NCBI GenBank assembly: GCA_965661055.1 | Contig: CBFICS010000001.1 | Coordinates: forward strand, 268,072 to 332,071 | DNA: 64,000 nucleotides | Origin: CBFHSF01 sp965661055 | Lineage (GTDB): Bacteria > Bacteroidota > Bacteroidia > Flavobacteriales > Schleiferiaceae | Reading direction: 5' to 3' | In this document: positions 15,396-25,045 of the stretch, piece by piece | Layout: every line of letters begins with the position of its first letter | Numbering within the stretch: the first letter of the stretch is position 1 | The notes under the pieces: model-generated | Databases searched by the model: none | The model's input: the letters and a program-made list of their open reading frames with translations, nothing else | What the model was told of the DNA's origin: nothing | Program-made: the position numbers and the translations under genes

Positions 15396-17447
15396 CTAAG
15401 CGATTATTGATCCATTAGTAACTTTGGTAGAGGGCTGAGCAAAAACGAGTTTTCCGTCGGCATCTTCTGCCATTAGAATCATTCCCGCACTTTCTATTCC
15501 TCTCATTTTTCTCGGTTCAAGGTTTACGAGTACAGAAACTTGTTGTCCGATAACGTCTTCAGGAGCAAAGTGTTCAGCGATTCCGCTTATGATGGTGCGC
15601 TGATCAATACCTGTGTCTACAAGAAACTTTAATAGTTTATCGGTTTTAGGCACTCTTTCTGCTTCTAAAATGGTCCCTACTCTGACGTCTAATTTAACAA
15701 AATCATCGTAAGTGATATTTTCTTTTGCGGGAGTTACCTCAGCGTTGGTTTCCATATCCTTCTCATTTTCAGATTTTGTTTTTTCTAATTTGTCAAGTTG
15801 CGCCTGAATAGCCTCGTCTTCTATTTTTGAAAACAATAAACTTGGTTTTTCAATAGAGTGGCCTTCTTCCAGAATAATTGGTTTTTTAGCATCCTCCCAC
15901 GTAAGTGGAGCTGTGTTGAAAAACGACTTTAACTTTTGGGCAGTATGAGGTAAGAGCGGTTCTGAAACAATTGATAATGCAGCTCCGATTTGTGCAGCTA
16001 CATACAATATTGAATGGGCTCTTTTTTCGTCGGTTTTTATGATTTTCCAAGGTTCCTCATCCGCCAAATACTTGTTGCCGAGTCGGGCAATGTTCATCAA
16101 ATCAGAAAGTGCGTCTCTAAATTTATAGTTTTCAATAGATTTTTCTACTTTTTCAATGAGAGTCGGCAACTGGTTTAATATAGATCGATCCCCTTCAGAT
16201 ATTTCTACGTTTGAGGGTAAATTTAGGCCGTTGTACTTTTGGGTTAATACCAAAATTCGATTAACAAAGTTTCCAAGAATAGCAACAAGTTCACTGTTGT
16301 TTTTGGTCTGAAACTCTTTCCAAGTAAAGTCATTGTCTTTGGTTTCGGGCATACTTGCACACAGTGCATACCTTAAAACATCTTGCTGATCTTTAAAGTC
16401 TTCTAAGTACTCGTGTAGCCATACAGCCCAATTTCTTGAGGTAGAAATCTTACCTCCTTCTAAGTTTAAAAACTCATTGGCAGGCACCTGAGTCGGCAGA
16501 ACCATGTCTCCGTGCTCCATTAAAATACTCGGGAAAATAATACAGTGAAATACAATGTTGTCCTTTCCAATAAATTGAATTAGCTGAGTGTCTTTGTCCT
16601 TCCAATAATCTTCCCAACCATCCCCTAGAAGTTCTTTGGTGGCTGTGATATATCCTAAAGGCGCGTCAAACCAAACGTAAAGTACTTTTCCATCGGCTCC
16701 TTCAACCGGAACAGGAACCCCCCAGTCTAAGTCTCTTGTCATAGACCTTGGTTGAAGTCCGTCGCCAGCATCTAACCAAGACTTACATTGCCCATAAACG
16801 TTGGGTTTCCAATCGTCTTTGTGTTGTTCAATGTACTGTCTGATTTTTGGACTTAACTCATCAAGGGGTAAAAACCAGTTTTTAGTTTTTTTCAGAACGG
16901 GTTTTGCGCCGCTCAAGGCGGATTTTGGATTTATTAGGTCAGTAGGGTTTAAGGATGTCCCACAGCTTTCACATTGGTCACCGTAAGCGTTTTCATTTTT
17001 ACAATTTGGGCAAGTTCCGGTAATGTAACGGTCAGCTAAAAACTGTTTTGCCTCTTCATCGTAATATTGTTCAGTTTCTTTTTCAGAAAAGACCCCTTTA
17101 TCATAAAGGTTTTTAAAAAATTCACCCGCCGTTTCTTTGTGAAGGTCTGAAGAGGTCCTTGAATAAACATCAAATGAAATTCCGAATTCATCAAATGAGC
17201 TTTTCATCAAATGGTGATATTTATCTACCACTTGTTGAGGGGTAATTCCCTCTTTTTTTGCTTTAATAGTAATGGCAACTCCATGCTCATCAGATCCACA
17301 AATAAACTTTACATCTTCACCTCTTAGTCTAAGGTACCTAACGTAAATGTCTGCTGGCAGGTAACAACCCGCAATGTGACCGATATGTATTGGACCGTTT
17401 GCATAAGGAAGGGCCGCTGTAACAAGATGCTTTTTTGATGATTTCAT
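15396..17447 (-). CDS. metG: Methionine--tRNA ligase
   Basis: 683 residues from the ATG at 17447; an upstream in-frame ATG at 17486 would add 13 residues outside the family. The catalytic domain has the HIGH motif as HIGH (21-24) and the KMSKS region as KISTSRN. Two CXXC pairs (CPNC, CESC) form the zinc knuckle. The C-terminus is an EMAP/Arc1p-like tRNA-binding OB domain (FVKLDVRVGTILEAERVP), preceded by a Lys/Glu-rich linker. It charges tRNA-Met for initiation and elongation. Confidence 0.97.
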   Translation of the reverse strand: MKSSKKHLVTAALPYANGPIHIGHIAGCYLPADIYVRYLRLRGEDVKFICGSDEHGVAITIKAKKEGITPQQVVDKYHHLMKSSFDEFGISFDVYSRTSSDLHKETAGEFFKNLYDKGVFSEKETEQYYDEEAKQFLADRYITGTCPNCKNENAYGDQCESCGTSLNPTDLINPKSALSGAKPVLKKTKNWFLPLDELSPKIRQYIEQHKDDWKPNVYGQCKSWLDAGDGLQPRSMTRDLDWGVPVPVEGADGKVLYVWFDAPLGYITATKELLGDGWEDYWKDKDTQLIQFIGKDNIVFHCIIFPSILMEHGDMVLPTQVPANEFLNLEGGKISTSRNWAVWLHEYLEDFKDQQDVLRYALCASMPETKDNDFTWKEFQTKNNSELVAILGNFVNRILVLTQKYNGLNLPSNVEISEGDRSILNQLPTLIEKVEKSIENYKFRDALSDLMNIARLGNKYLADEEPWKIIKTDEKRAHSILYVAAQIGAALSIVSEPLLPHTAQKLKSFFNTAPLTWEDAKKPIILEEGHSIEKPSLLFSKIEDEAIQAQLDKLEKTKSENEKDMETNAEVTPAKENITYDDFVKLDVRVGTILEAERVPKTDKLLKFLVDTGIDQRTIISGIAEHFAPEDVIGQQVSVLVNLEPRKMRGIESAGMILMAEDADGKLVFAQPSTKVTNGSIIA

Positions 17448-17877
17448 TCGAAACGAAATAGGTGTGTTTTGGGCAAAAATAATCAAAAAGGATGTAGTAG
17501 ACCCTATAAATGTCGAGTAGAAAGGAAGTAGAGGTGACGGTTTATTAGGCCCTTTGATTGCCGATTTTCCGATTGTTTTCGACCGGGGCCTCCAAGCCTC
17601 CTCCCCTTACAAGTTATAAAAATTCAATTTTTTGGAAAAGTGTTATTCATTTACAACCGAGTATATTCTTGCTCCAAACTTCATTTTTCTCCCCAAAAGG
17701 CGTATTCACTCGACTGTACCCGATTGTATCCCTCCCTTCAGTTTGCCATTTTATCTTATATATTTACTAAGGTGTTGGCCCGAATGTCCCGTTTTTGAGA
17801 TTACATTTTGTCACTAACAATAGGTGAGTTTCAACGATATATTTACCTTAGTTAATAATCTCAAAAATCCACTTTGA
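17448..17877. other. 430-bp intergenic region between metG and ldcA-like gene
   Basis: Divergent spacer. It holds the putative metG -7 box (17474-17481). The rest has no ORF with coding character, no hairpin with a T run and no repeat that I can support. Confidence 0.6.
17474..17481 (-). promoter_or_regulatory. -7 promoter element of metG
   Basis: TATTTTTG on the minus strand matches TAnnTTTG; no good -33 TTG is found. It would give a ~20-nt leader to the ATG at 17447 and lies between that ATG and nothing else, while the alternative upstream start codon (17486) would not be transcribed. Confidence 0.4.
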
Positions 17878-18762
17878 ATGGCATTAATCGTAGGGGACAA
17901 AATCGGCCTTGTATCTACCGCTAGGAAAATTTCAAAAACTGAATTAGCTCCTGCCATAGAACAAATTGAAAAATGGGGTCTGATTCCTGTCTTTTCATCA
18001 ACTCTTTTTGAAGAGGATCACCAATTAGCGGGATCTGACCATCAACGTATTGAAGGAATTCAATCTTTTATTGATGACGATAGTATTAAAGCTATTCTAT
18101 GTGTTAGAGGTGGATATGGATCGGTGAGAATTGTTGATCAAATAAACTACTCGGCTCTTAGAAAAAGTCAAAAGCCCATAATTGGGTATAGTGATGTTAC
18201 TGTTTTCCATTTTCACCTGTGGTCTAATAAGATTGCACCGACCATTCATGCAACCATGCCCATAAATTTTGAGAAAAATACTCCAGAGGCTTTAGAGTCT
18301 TTGCGAAGGGTTTTGTTTGATGAGAAAATGTCATACCAAGTTTCTTCTCATAACTTTAATGTCCACGGAAAAGCAGAAGGAATTTTGGTAGGTGGTAATT
18401 TAAGTATTTTATACAGCCTGCTGGGAACTAAAAGTCTTGGTGATTTTTCTGAGGTGATTCTGTTCATTGAAGACCTGGATGAATATTTGTATCACATAGA
18501 TAGAATGATGATGAATATTTCACGAAATGGAATTCTCAGCAAAATTAAAGGAATGGTTGTCGGTGGTCTTACAGATATGTATGATAATGCAATACCCTTT
18601 GGTGAATCGGCAGAAGAAATTGTATATCGACATACAAAAGGATTAAAGATTCCTGTGGCCTTCGGTTTTCCGTCAGGTCACTTAGTGGATAATAGGGCGT
18701 TGAAGATGGGAGTAAACGTAACTTTATCCGTAAGTGAAACTACAGAATTATCATGGTCTTAA
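17878..18762 (+). CDS. ldcA: LD-carboxypeptidase (peptidase family S66)
   Basis: 294 residues. The S66 nucleophile motif GYSD is present (Ser105 in IIGYSDVT), preceded by the VRGGYGS block; a later FIEDLDE segment probably supplies the glutamate and FPSGHLVDN the histidine of the triad. The enzyme removes the terminal D-Ala from muropeptide tetrapeptides during peptidoglycan recycling in the cytosol; some relatives cleave microcin C7. The 3' end overlaps yraN by 10 bp, so the two are translationally linked. Confidence 0.9.
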   Translation: MALIVGDKIGLVSTARKISKTELAPAIEQIEKWGLIPVFSSTLFEEDHQLAGSDHQRIEGIQSFIDDDSIKAILCVRGGYGSVRIVDQINYSALRKSQKPIIGYSDVTVFHFHLWSNKIAPTIHATMPINFEKNTPEALESLRRVLFDEKMSYQVSSHNFNVHGKAEGILVGGNLSILYSLLGTKSLGDFSEVILFIEDLDEYLYHIDRMMMNISRNGILSKIKGMVVGGLTDMYDNAIPFGESAEEIVYRHTKGLKIPVAFGFPSGHLVDNRALKMGVNVTLSVSETTELSWS

Positions 18763-19109
18763 GTAAAAAAGAATTAGGTGTTTGGGGTGAAAATCAGGTG
18801 GTTTCCTTTTTGAAGAAAAAGGGAGCAACCATCTTGCATAGAAATTGGACCTTTAAACATCTAGAGATTGATATCATTTCTGAGTGGAATAATACCCTCC
18901 ACATCATCGAAGTAAAAACCCGATTAGATACTTGTTTAGGTATGCCCAATGATTGGTTGAATAAAAAGCAGCAAACCAATCTAATCAATGCTGCCGACAA
19001 ATATATTGAAGAGTCATTGTGGGCGGGAGAGACGCAGTTTGACCTTGCAGCCGTTCTTTCTGAAAAACCACTGAAAATTCAATTTATTGAAAATGCATTT
19101 ATTGCTTAA
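18753..19109 (+). CDS. YraN family endonuclease-like protein (UPF0102)
   Basis: 118 residues. The family signature is seen: GVWGENQVVSFLKKKG, a HRNWTFKHLEIDII strand with Glu-Ile-Asp, and HIIEVKTRL, which together give the E-D-ExK pattern of a restriction-endonuclease-like (Holliday-junction-resolvase-like) fold. Its role is uncharacterised. It overlaps the start of the upstream gene's end by 10 bp and converges with the phosphatase gene, sharing 11 bp with it. Confidence 0.88.
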   Translation: MVLSKKELGVWGENQVVSFLKKKGATILHRNWTFKHLEIDIISEWNNTLHIIEVKTRLDTCLGMPNDWLNKKQQTNLINAADKYIEESLWAGETQFDLAAVLSEKPLKIQFIENAFIA

Positions 19110-20700
19110 GGAGTTCTTCAATAGGTTTTGAAAAACATCCGGAGGGTAACTCCGTCTTTAATAGAAAAGATAGGGTAGGAGCAATGCTTGTAATGGGATA
19201 CGGGGAATAAACTTTTGCGCTTTTTACCTTCCAACCATAAAAAATAACGGGTACATGGCTGTCGTGATTCCAAATAGACCCAGGGGTTGTTCCTTTGGGA
19301 CCATAAATTTGAAACCCCGGGCTCAAAACAATAAAGACATCTCCCGCACGGTAATCGGTATATCCATTAATTATTTTTTCGTGTATGGGATGATCAATGC
19401 TTAGGTGTTTTAACTCAGACCGAAAATATACCGAATGAAAATAATCAAAAGACAATAGACCCTTTTCAATGGTTTCCTCTACTTCTCTTTTAGAAACTTT
19501 TAGAGAATCCATGATTTGATAATTGAAGTAAATTCTATCTGGAGTCATTTTTAGTATGGGATCAAACCCGAGGTTCTCTTGACAAAAATCTCTCAGATCA
19601 GACTCAAAGGAAATCATGGAAACCGGGTAAGGACCCAATTTTGATTGTGACTGAAATGAGCTGTTCTCTGCGGCACCGTGATCTGAGGTTAATACAAATA
19701 GGTAATTACCTTTTCCTACCTCCTTGTTTAGAGTATTTATCAGCTGACGTATCTGTTGACCAAGCACAATGTAAAGGTCCATGACCTCCCACGACCTGTG
19801 ACCATAACTGTGTCCTACGTAATCGAGACTCGACAAATTAATCGCTAAAAAATCCGTGGTATTTCCTTGACCAAGCTTTTCTGCTTTCAATAGCTCTTGG
19901 GCTAAATCAATTAAAATTTGATTTCCATAGGGTGTGTAACTAATGGTCTTTAGGCTTTTTGCCTTCTTTAAGTCATACGGAAACGTTGGACTTTCACCTT
20001 TCAATAAACTAAATTCAAAAGGCGAATTGTCAACGCCAAATTTTGAATATTCACTTTCAGGTAAAGTTAACGTCCACTCTTTTTGCATGTAATTTTGGAC
20101 TTTTTCTCTTTTGTTAAAATCAATGAGCCACTGAGGTAGGCTATCCCCATAAAATGAACTGCTCGCAAAATTCCCTGTGCTATCATCTAACCAAAAAGCC
20201 CCATCGCTAAGGTGACCTCCTGCTAAAACAGCAGAGCGGTCTTTTATAGATATGGCAAATGATTTATTATCTCCTTGAACAAGAGTTAGTTCATCCACAA
20301 AAGTGGTTGACTTTAGGTTTTTAGGTGATCTTTTAAAATCATTATTGGCAGTACCTACCGGGGTCGTTGAAGAATCTTCGACGCAGTAAACCTTTCTTCT
20401 CTCTATGGGATCATACCATTTGTTTTCGATGATTCCATGGATTGATGGTGTGGTACCCGTGAATATACTGGCATGCCCTGGACCTGTATAAACCGGGGCA
20501 TAATTATAGGTTACATTTTCTAAGACACTTCCGTTTTCTAGTAGTTCCTCCCATCCAGAATTCTTCACATAAGGTGCAAACCTATATAAATACTCTTGTT
20601 TTAACTGGTCTACTACAAGGGTTACCACCACTTTGGGTCTGTCTTGTGCAAAGCTTGGTAATAAGGAGATCAGGAGGAGGGTAGAGGCTAAAAGTTTCAT
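19099..20700 (-). CDS. pafA: PafA-type alkaline phosphatase (phosphate-irrepressible)
   Basis: 533 residues with a Sec signal peptide ending near SFAQ (residue 19). Key residues of Elizabethkingia PafA are matched: Asp31 (zinc ligand in LVVDQ), nucleophile Thr72 in YTGPGHA, Asn93 in GIIENKW, and Lys153 with Arg155 in SIKDRSA. The C-terminal metal ligands are also seen (TSDHGA and NHDSHVP). The enzyme removes phosphate from many monoesters in the periplasm. It lies 4 bp downstream of the ABC-F gene on the same strand. Confidence 0.92.
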   Translation of the reverse strand: MKLLASTLLLISLLPSFAQDRPKVVVTLVVDQLKQEYLYRFAPYVKNSGWEELLENGSVLENVTYNYAPVYTGPGHASIFTGTTPSIHGIIENKWYDPIERRKVYCVEDSSTTPVGTANNDFKRSPKNLKSTTFVDELTLVQGDNKSFAISIKDRSAVLAGGHLSDGAFWLDDSTGNFASSSFYGDSLPQWLIDFNKREKVQNYMQKEWTLTLPESEYSKFGVDNSPFEFSLLKGESPTFPYDLKKAKSLKTISYTPYGNQILIDLAQELLKAEKLGQGNTTDFLAINLSSLDYVGHSYGHRSWEVMDLYIVLGQQIRQLINTLNKEVGKGNYLFVLTSDHGAAENSSFQSQSKLGPYPVSMISFESDLRDFCQENLGFDPILKMTPDRIYFNYQIMDSLKVSKREVEETIEKGLLSFDYFHSVYFRSELKHLSIDHPIHEKIINGYTDYRAGDVFIVLSPGFQIYGPKGTTPGSIWNHDSHVPVIFYGWKVKSAKVYSPYPITSIAPTLSFLLKTELPSGCFSKPIEELLKQ

Positions 20701-20704
20701 CGTC

Positions 20705-22654
20705 TTACATTTCGGCTAATTCGGTTTCTAATTGATCAATTCTTTCAATCCATGATTCCCAAGATTCTAGCTCTTGTTTCAGTTTAGATTTTGCATTGTC
20801 GTATTTTTCAAAAAAGCCTTCTTGCTCAGATAACTTTTTGTACCCTTCTGGATTAGACAGTTCTTCCTCCCATTTAGCAATTTTTGATTCTAACTCTGCA
20901 ATGGCTGATTCAATTTTAGAATATTGATTTTGTGCTTTTTTAAGATCTTTTTCTAATTGCTTTTTTGCATGAAAATTATCTTTGGTTTGAGCAGGCTTTT
21001 GGGCTTCTTTTTTCCCCTTTTGCTTCTTTTCAAGCTCTTGCATGTTTTGCAATTTTCTTTGCTCTAAGAAGAAATCAATATCACCGAGGTACTCTTTTGT
21101 TTTCCCTCCTTTAAACTCATAAACCTTATCGGTTAACCCTGAAAGAAAGTCCCTGTCGTGAGACACTAAAATCAATGAGCCTTCATATTGAAGTAAGGCC
21201 TTTTTTAGAATGTCTTTAGAGAGCATGTCTAGGTGGTTGGTGGGCTCATCCATAATCAATAGATTAAAAGGCTCTAGAAGCATCTTACACAATGCTAATC
21301 TAGCTTTTTCACCCCCAGATAAAACCTTTACCTTCTTTTCTACATCCTCGCCAGAAAACATAAAGCTACCCAACATGTCTCGTGACCTTTTTCTGGTTTC
21401 TTCATTAGCAGCATCTTCAATGGTAGCTAGTAATGTTTTGTTTCCATCAAGTTCGTCACTTTGATTTTGAGCGTAATAACCAACGGCAACATTGTGGCCA
21501 ATGGTAAGGTTTCCTTGAAACTCAACCCTTTTCATAAGGACGTTTATCATGGTCGTTTTTCCTTGACCATTTTGACCAACAAAAGCAACACGGTCACCAC
21601 GAGCAATTTCTAAATCAATCCCCGTTAAAACCTTTTTTTCTCCGTAGCTCTTATAAATATTTTCAAGTAGAGCCGCTACTTTACCCGATCTAGGTGGCAC
21701 CGGGAATCTAATATTCATGGCTTGATTATCTTCCTCATCTACTTCTATCAATTCAACTTTATCAAGTTTTTTGATCAATGATTGAGCAAACGAGGCCTTT
21801 GAAGCCTTATATCTAAACTTCTCGATTAACTGCTCGGTAGCTTTAATTTCCTTTTCTTGATTCTTTCTAGATTGAATTTGTTTTTCTCTAATCTCCGAAC
21901 GCAGCTCAACATATTTAGAATAGCTTACCGGAAAATCATAAGCCATGCCATGGCTAATTTCTATAGTTCGCGTGGTAATTCTATTTAAGAAGGCCCTGTC
22001 ATGCGAAACCAACATTACCGCCACTGGTTCGTTTTTCAAAAACTCTTCAAGCCAAATAATAGACTCTATGTCTAAGTGGTTGGTAGGCTCATCTAAAAGT
22101 AAAAGGTCATTTCTTTGAAGAAGGATTTTTGCAAGCTCAACCCTCATTTGCCAACCTCCAGAGAACTCTGCAATTTGACGATGAAAATCTGCTGAGGTAA
22201 ACCCGAGTCCTGTCAATACCCTTTCCATATCTGCTTCATAGGTATATCCGCCTATCATGTGTAGCCTGTCTTGGTATTGGTTTAAGTCTTCAATCAATTT
22301 TAAATAATCATCACTTTCGTAGTCGGTTCTAACTTCTAACTGATGAGTAATATGATTGATTTCACCTTCTAAATGCTTAATTTCGGTAAACGTAGACTCG
22401 GTTTCCTCCCAAATGGTTTTATCCTTTTTTAGGTGAATGTCTTGGGTTAAAAATCCAATTTTACACCCACTGGGGGTTGAGATGTTACCACCATCTGTTG
22501 GAATTCTTCCTGCAATCACCTTGAGTAAGGTTGATTTTCCTGCTCCATTTCTACCTACTAATCCAATCTTTTCACCTGGATTAATTAAGAATGAAACGTC
22601 TTTGAATATGTCGCGTCCCGAATAATGGAGACTTACTTTATTTATACCTACCAT
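20705..22654 (-). CDS. ABC-F family ATP-binding protein
   Basis: 649 residues from ATG 22654; the in-frame TTG at 22663 falls in the promoter. Two ATPase domains without membrane segments: Walker A GRNGAGKST and GQNGQGKTT, signatures FSGGWQM and LSGGEKA, Walker B DEPTNHLD twice. A Lys/Glu-rich linker lies between them and the C-terminus (~545-649) is a coiled coil, as in Uup and related ABC-F proteins. These act on the ribosome (E site) in translation quality control, or in antibiotic resistance in some members. A housekeeping role is more likely here. Confidence 0.92.
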   Translation of the reverse strand: MVGINKVSLHYSGRDIFKDVSFLINPGEKIGLVGRNGAGKSTLLKVIAGRIPTDGGNISTPSGCKIGFLTQDIHLKKDKTIWEETESTFTEIKHLEGEINHITHQLEVRTDYESDDYLKLIEDLNQYQDRLHMIGGYTYEADMERVLTGLGFTSADFHRQIAEFSGGWQMRVELAKILLQRNDLLLLDEPTNHLDIESIIWLEEFLKNEPVAVMLVSHDRAFLNRITTRTIEISHGMAYDFPVSYSKYVELRSEIREKQIQSRKNQEKEIKATEQLIEKFRYKASKASFAQSLIKKLDKVELIEVDEEDNQAMNIRFPVPPRSGKVAALLENIYKSYGEKKVLTGIDLEIARGDRVAFVGQNGQGKTTMINVLMKRVEFQGNLTIGHNVAVGYYAQNQSDELDGNKTLLATIEDAANEETRKRSRDMLGSFMFSGEDVEKKVKVLSGGEKARLALCKMLLEPFNLLIMDEPTNHLDMLSKDILKKALLQYEGSLILVSHDRDFLSGLTDKVYEFKGGKTKEYLGDIDFFLEQRKLQNMQELEKKQKGKKEAQKPAQTKDNFHAKKQLEKDLKKAQNQYSKIESAIAELESKIAKWEEELSNPEGYKKLSEQEGFFEKYDNAKSKLKQELESWESWIERIDQLETELAEM

Positions 22655-22660
22655 AAGTGA

Positions 22661-22668
22661 CAAAAGTA
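22661..22668 (-). promoter_or_regulatory. -7 promoter element of the ABC-F gene
   Basis: TACTTTTG on the minus strand fits TAnnTTTG. It ends 6 bp before the ATG at 22654, so the transcript would be nearly leaderless. The -33 region is not convincing. Confidence 0.4.
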
Positions 22669-22691
22669 ACCAAGTCCACGCAAATTGTAAT

Positions 22692-22699
22692 TACCTTTG
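22692..22699 (+). promoter_or_regulatory. -7 promoter element of the DUF983 gene
   Basis: TACCTTTG fits TAnnTTTG exactly and overlaps the in-frame TTG at 22697, which therefore cannot be the start codon; the ATG at 22715 or 22718 is used instead. Confidence 0.45.
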
Positions 22700-22714
22700 G
22701 GAAACAATATTTGT

Positions 22715-23098
22715 ATGATGTTAAAAGGAACTAAATTTTATAGCATTTTTGGCATGAAATGTCCAAAATGTCACGAGGGGGAAATTTTTCAAGACCCAAA
22801 TCCATATCATTTTAAAAACCTTTTTAAGATTTACGACCACTGTGATCACTGTGGACAAAAATTTGAGCCAGAACCAAACTTCTATTATGGTTCTATGTAT
22901 GTTTCCTACGCTTATTCCGTAGCCATTTTTGTGGCTTCTTGGGTAATCGGCAAGTTTTTCTTAGGGCTATCTATCGGTGAAATATTTATTTTGATTGCAG
23001 TGGCCCTGTTGTTTTTGACGCCCTATATGTTTAGGTTGAGTAGAGTCACTTGGTTAAATTTCTTTATCCATTACGATAAATCTAACAAAGATTCATAG
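22715..23098 (+). CDS. DUF983 family membrane protein
   Basis: 127 residues. Two CXXC pairs near the N-terminus (MKCPKCHEG and CDHCGQKF) form a presumed zinc ribbon, followed by the NFYYGSMYVSY motif and two membrane helices (~70-90 and ~93-112). This matches DUF983, found near respiratory genes in other phyla and of unknown function. The 3' end overlaps the convergent FAD oxidoreductase gene by 28 bp. Confidence 0.85.
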   Translation: MMLKGTKFYSIFGMKCPKCHEGEIFQDPNPYHFKNLFKIYDHCDHCGQKFEPEPNFYYGSMYVSYAYSVAIFVASWVIGKFFLGLSIGEIFILIAVALLFLTPYMFRLSRVTWLNFFIHYDKSNKDS

Positions 23099-24132
23099 CG
23101 CTTTATGTCCGCTTCCGCGGGAAGTGATCCGTTGTTTTCTAGAAACTCTACAAACACCTTACTAAGCCATGGGGTAATTAATACGCCTCGGCTTCCAAGT
23201 CCGTTGAATATGTAAAGTGATTTCTCTTTTGGATGTTGTCCTATGAGTGGCCTTCTGTCTTTTACATTGGGGCGCACCCCTGCCCGCTGATCAATAATGC
23301 TCCAATGGGCCTTTTGAATGGAGTGCACATGTTGAAATAGTTCTTCTTTGCTTTTTTCTGTGGTATCTTCATTCACCTCATTCCAATTATATGTAGCTCC
23401 AGCTTTATACGTACCATCTTTTTGTGGAAGAAGGAAATGTCCTTTGTGAATAATTTCCTCCAATGGACTTCCTGCTTTCGAAACTAGCAGGGTTTCGCCT
23501 TTTGTCGGGGAGAAGGGCAAGTAATTAAACCAAGGGTTTTCAGAACCCGCTAGGTATCCTTCACAAAATATTACTCTTGAATACCTTTGGTTGTTGTAAA
23601 TCCAAAAATCCCCTTCATGGGTTAATTGAGAATAATAAAAATCATCTTGGATTAATGACCTTTTTTCTAGGAGTAGTTTTGCAAAGGCTTCTAGCATCTT
23701 TTCAGTTTCAATCCACCCTGTATGCAGAACTCTTCCCAATCCATGAGGAGCATTTACTACCAATTCATCACCCGAAAGGATTTTTGGGTCTAGGAACTTT
23801 TTAAAAAGAGGGTTATCTGTTAAGGCATGCCAATTGTTCTGTTCTTCTAAAGAACTAAAGACTCTATAAATGTTTTCTTTATGTACAAAATCACTATTTG
23901 TTAATCTTTCTAAAGCTGCATAGTAGGAGGGAAGCTCCTCCATCATTTCTTCACCCTTCCAAACCCATTTCATCCTTTTTAAGACAATCGGATTCCACAA
24001 GCCTGAGGCCAATTTTGAGGAAGATGATTTTTTGGGAAGATCTATTAAGTCAAATGACTTCCCAGTTTTTAGAAGTCGGTTGGCTATGGCGGTTCCCGCT
24101 AAGCCTTGCCCTACGATTAAGTAATTTTTCAT
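23071..24132 (-). CDS. FAD-dependent oxidoreductase (DAO family)
   Basis: 353 residues. The Rossmann dinucleotide motif GQGLAG is at residues 8-13, followed by the acidic end of the second strand (LIDLP). The C-terminal GVRPNVKDRRPLIG and FNGLGSRGVLITPWLS blocks are those of the D-amino-acid oxidase/glycine oxidase (ThiO-like) superfamily. It probably oxidises an amine or N-methyl amino acid; the substrate is unknown. It starts just after the terminator of the gldKLMN operon on the same strand and is convergent with the DUF983 gene. Confidence 0.87.
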   Translation of the reverse strand: MKNYLIVGQGLAGTAIANRLLKTGKSFDLIDLPKKSSSSKLASGLWNPIVLKRMKWVWKGEEMMEELPSYYAALERLTNSDFVHKENIYRVFSSLEEQNNWHALTDNPLFKKFLDPKILSGDELVVNAPHGLGRVLHTGWIETEKMLEAFAKLLLEKRSLIQDDFYYSQLTHEGDFWIYNNQRYSRVIFCEGYLAGSENPWFNYLPFSPTKGETLLVSKAGSPLEEIIHKGHFLLPQKDGTYKAGATYNWNEVNEDTTEKSKEELFQHVHSIQKAHWSIIDQRAGVRPNVKDRRPLIGQHPKEKSLYIFNGLGSRGVLITPWLSKVFVEFLENNGSLPAEADIKRYESLLDLS

Positions 24133-24135
24133 GGT

Positions 24136-24167
24136 AAAAAAAAACTCCCGCTTTCGCAGGAGTTTTT
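24136..24167 (-). terminator. Terminator of the gld operon
   Basis: AAAACTCC(C/T)GC inverted repeat with a CTTTCG-type loop; on the minus strand it is followed by a run of about nine T. It lies between the gldN stop and the next gene start. Confidence 0.85.
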
Positions 24168-24181
24168 AAATTTTCAGGATC

Positions 24182-25027
24182 TTAATATTCCCACAAATCG
24201 TGTTCTAGGTTTCTTAAGTTTTCCTTTATTCTTTGAGCTTCTAACAACTGGTCCATAGCAGAATTTCTCTTATAATCAGCAATGGCTCTATCGTAAACAT
24301 TTGCCTCTTTATAAATGGTGCTATTGAACTTTCTGAAGTGGAACAACTGGTCAAAGTTCATTCTTTTCATGTTGTTGTTCTCGTTGTAAACTTGGTGAGT
24401 TGACAACGCATACCTTGCATCTGGGAACCATACCCAAAACAAGTTATAGATTTCAGCTTTGTTTCTTGGGTTTGACACTCTTGGTGAAATACCGATAATC
24501 CGGTTTTTCATTTCACCTCTTTGCTTGTCAAAATACCAATCAGATTTAATTTCCCAAGCAATTACGTCTTTTGCTTTTACCTCAATGGTATCAATCAAAA
24601 TAATAATGGTCGGGTCATCTCTATCTCTAATAGTATCTACCTTTTGAACCAAGTGACGTACTTCAGTGTCTGTTAGAGGTAATTCAAACCTATCGTCCAT
24701 AAACACTTCAGAGATCGTACCTTCTTCAAGGATACCGTCTACCATTACATCAAATAAACTCTTTCTACCCGGAAGCGGTACTTCTGGGTAAAATAAAGGC
24801 AAGTTTATTTTTTCACGTACGTCAATTCTTTCCCATTGTCTAGAAGACCATAAAAGGTCTGATTCGCGAAGAAAAGGGTAAGGAATTACGCGATTGTTAT
24901 TGTAGAATCTAGTGGGTTCAGGTATAATACCATCATCTTCTGGAGTAAGCACCTGACCGTTTACACTTGGAACCGCGAAGGTCAAGAGAAACAAGAATAG
25001 GGCGCTTATTTTTAATTTAGTGTTCAT
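24182..25027 (-). CDS. gldN: GldN: type IX secretion system ring-associated protein
   Basis: 281 residues from ATG 25027; a TTG at 25045 is in frame but adds residues before the signal peptide. Sec signal ending near VNGQ. The body has the conserved RNNRVIPYPFLRESD-like and KSDWYFDKQRGEMKNRIIGISP blocks of GldN/PorN. GldN works with the GldK lipoprotein as a periplasmic ring under the outer membrane and with GldLM. It is the last gene of gldKLMN, 18 bp after gldM. Confidence 0.95.
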   Translation of the reverse strand: MNTKLKISALFLFLLTFAVPSVNGQVLTPEDDGIIPEPTRFYNNNRVIPYPFLRESDLLWSSRQWERIDVREKINLPLFYPEVPLPGRKSLFDVMVDGILEEGTISEVFMDDRFELPLTDTEVRHLVQKVDTIRDRDDPTIIILIDTIEVKAKDVIAWEIKSDWYFDKQRGEMKNRIIGISPRVSNPRNKAEIYNLFWVWFPDARYALSTHQVYNENNNMKRMNFDQLFHFRKFNSTIYKEANVYDRAIADYKRNSAMDQLLEAQRIKENLRNLEHDLWEY

Positions 25028-25045
25028 AGACTTGTGGGTTTTCAA

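Noticed and set aside
24459..24647. Plus-strand ORFs over the gld operon and other conserved genes
   Set aside because: They are antisense shadows of strongly conserved proteins with no own start or family signal.
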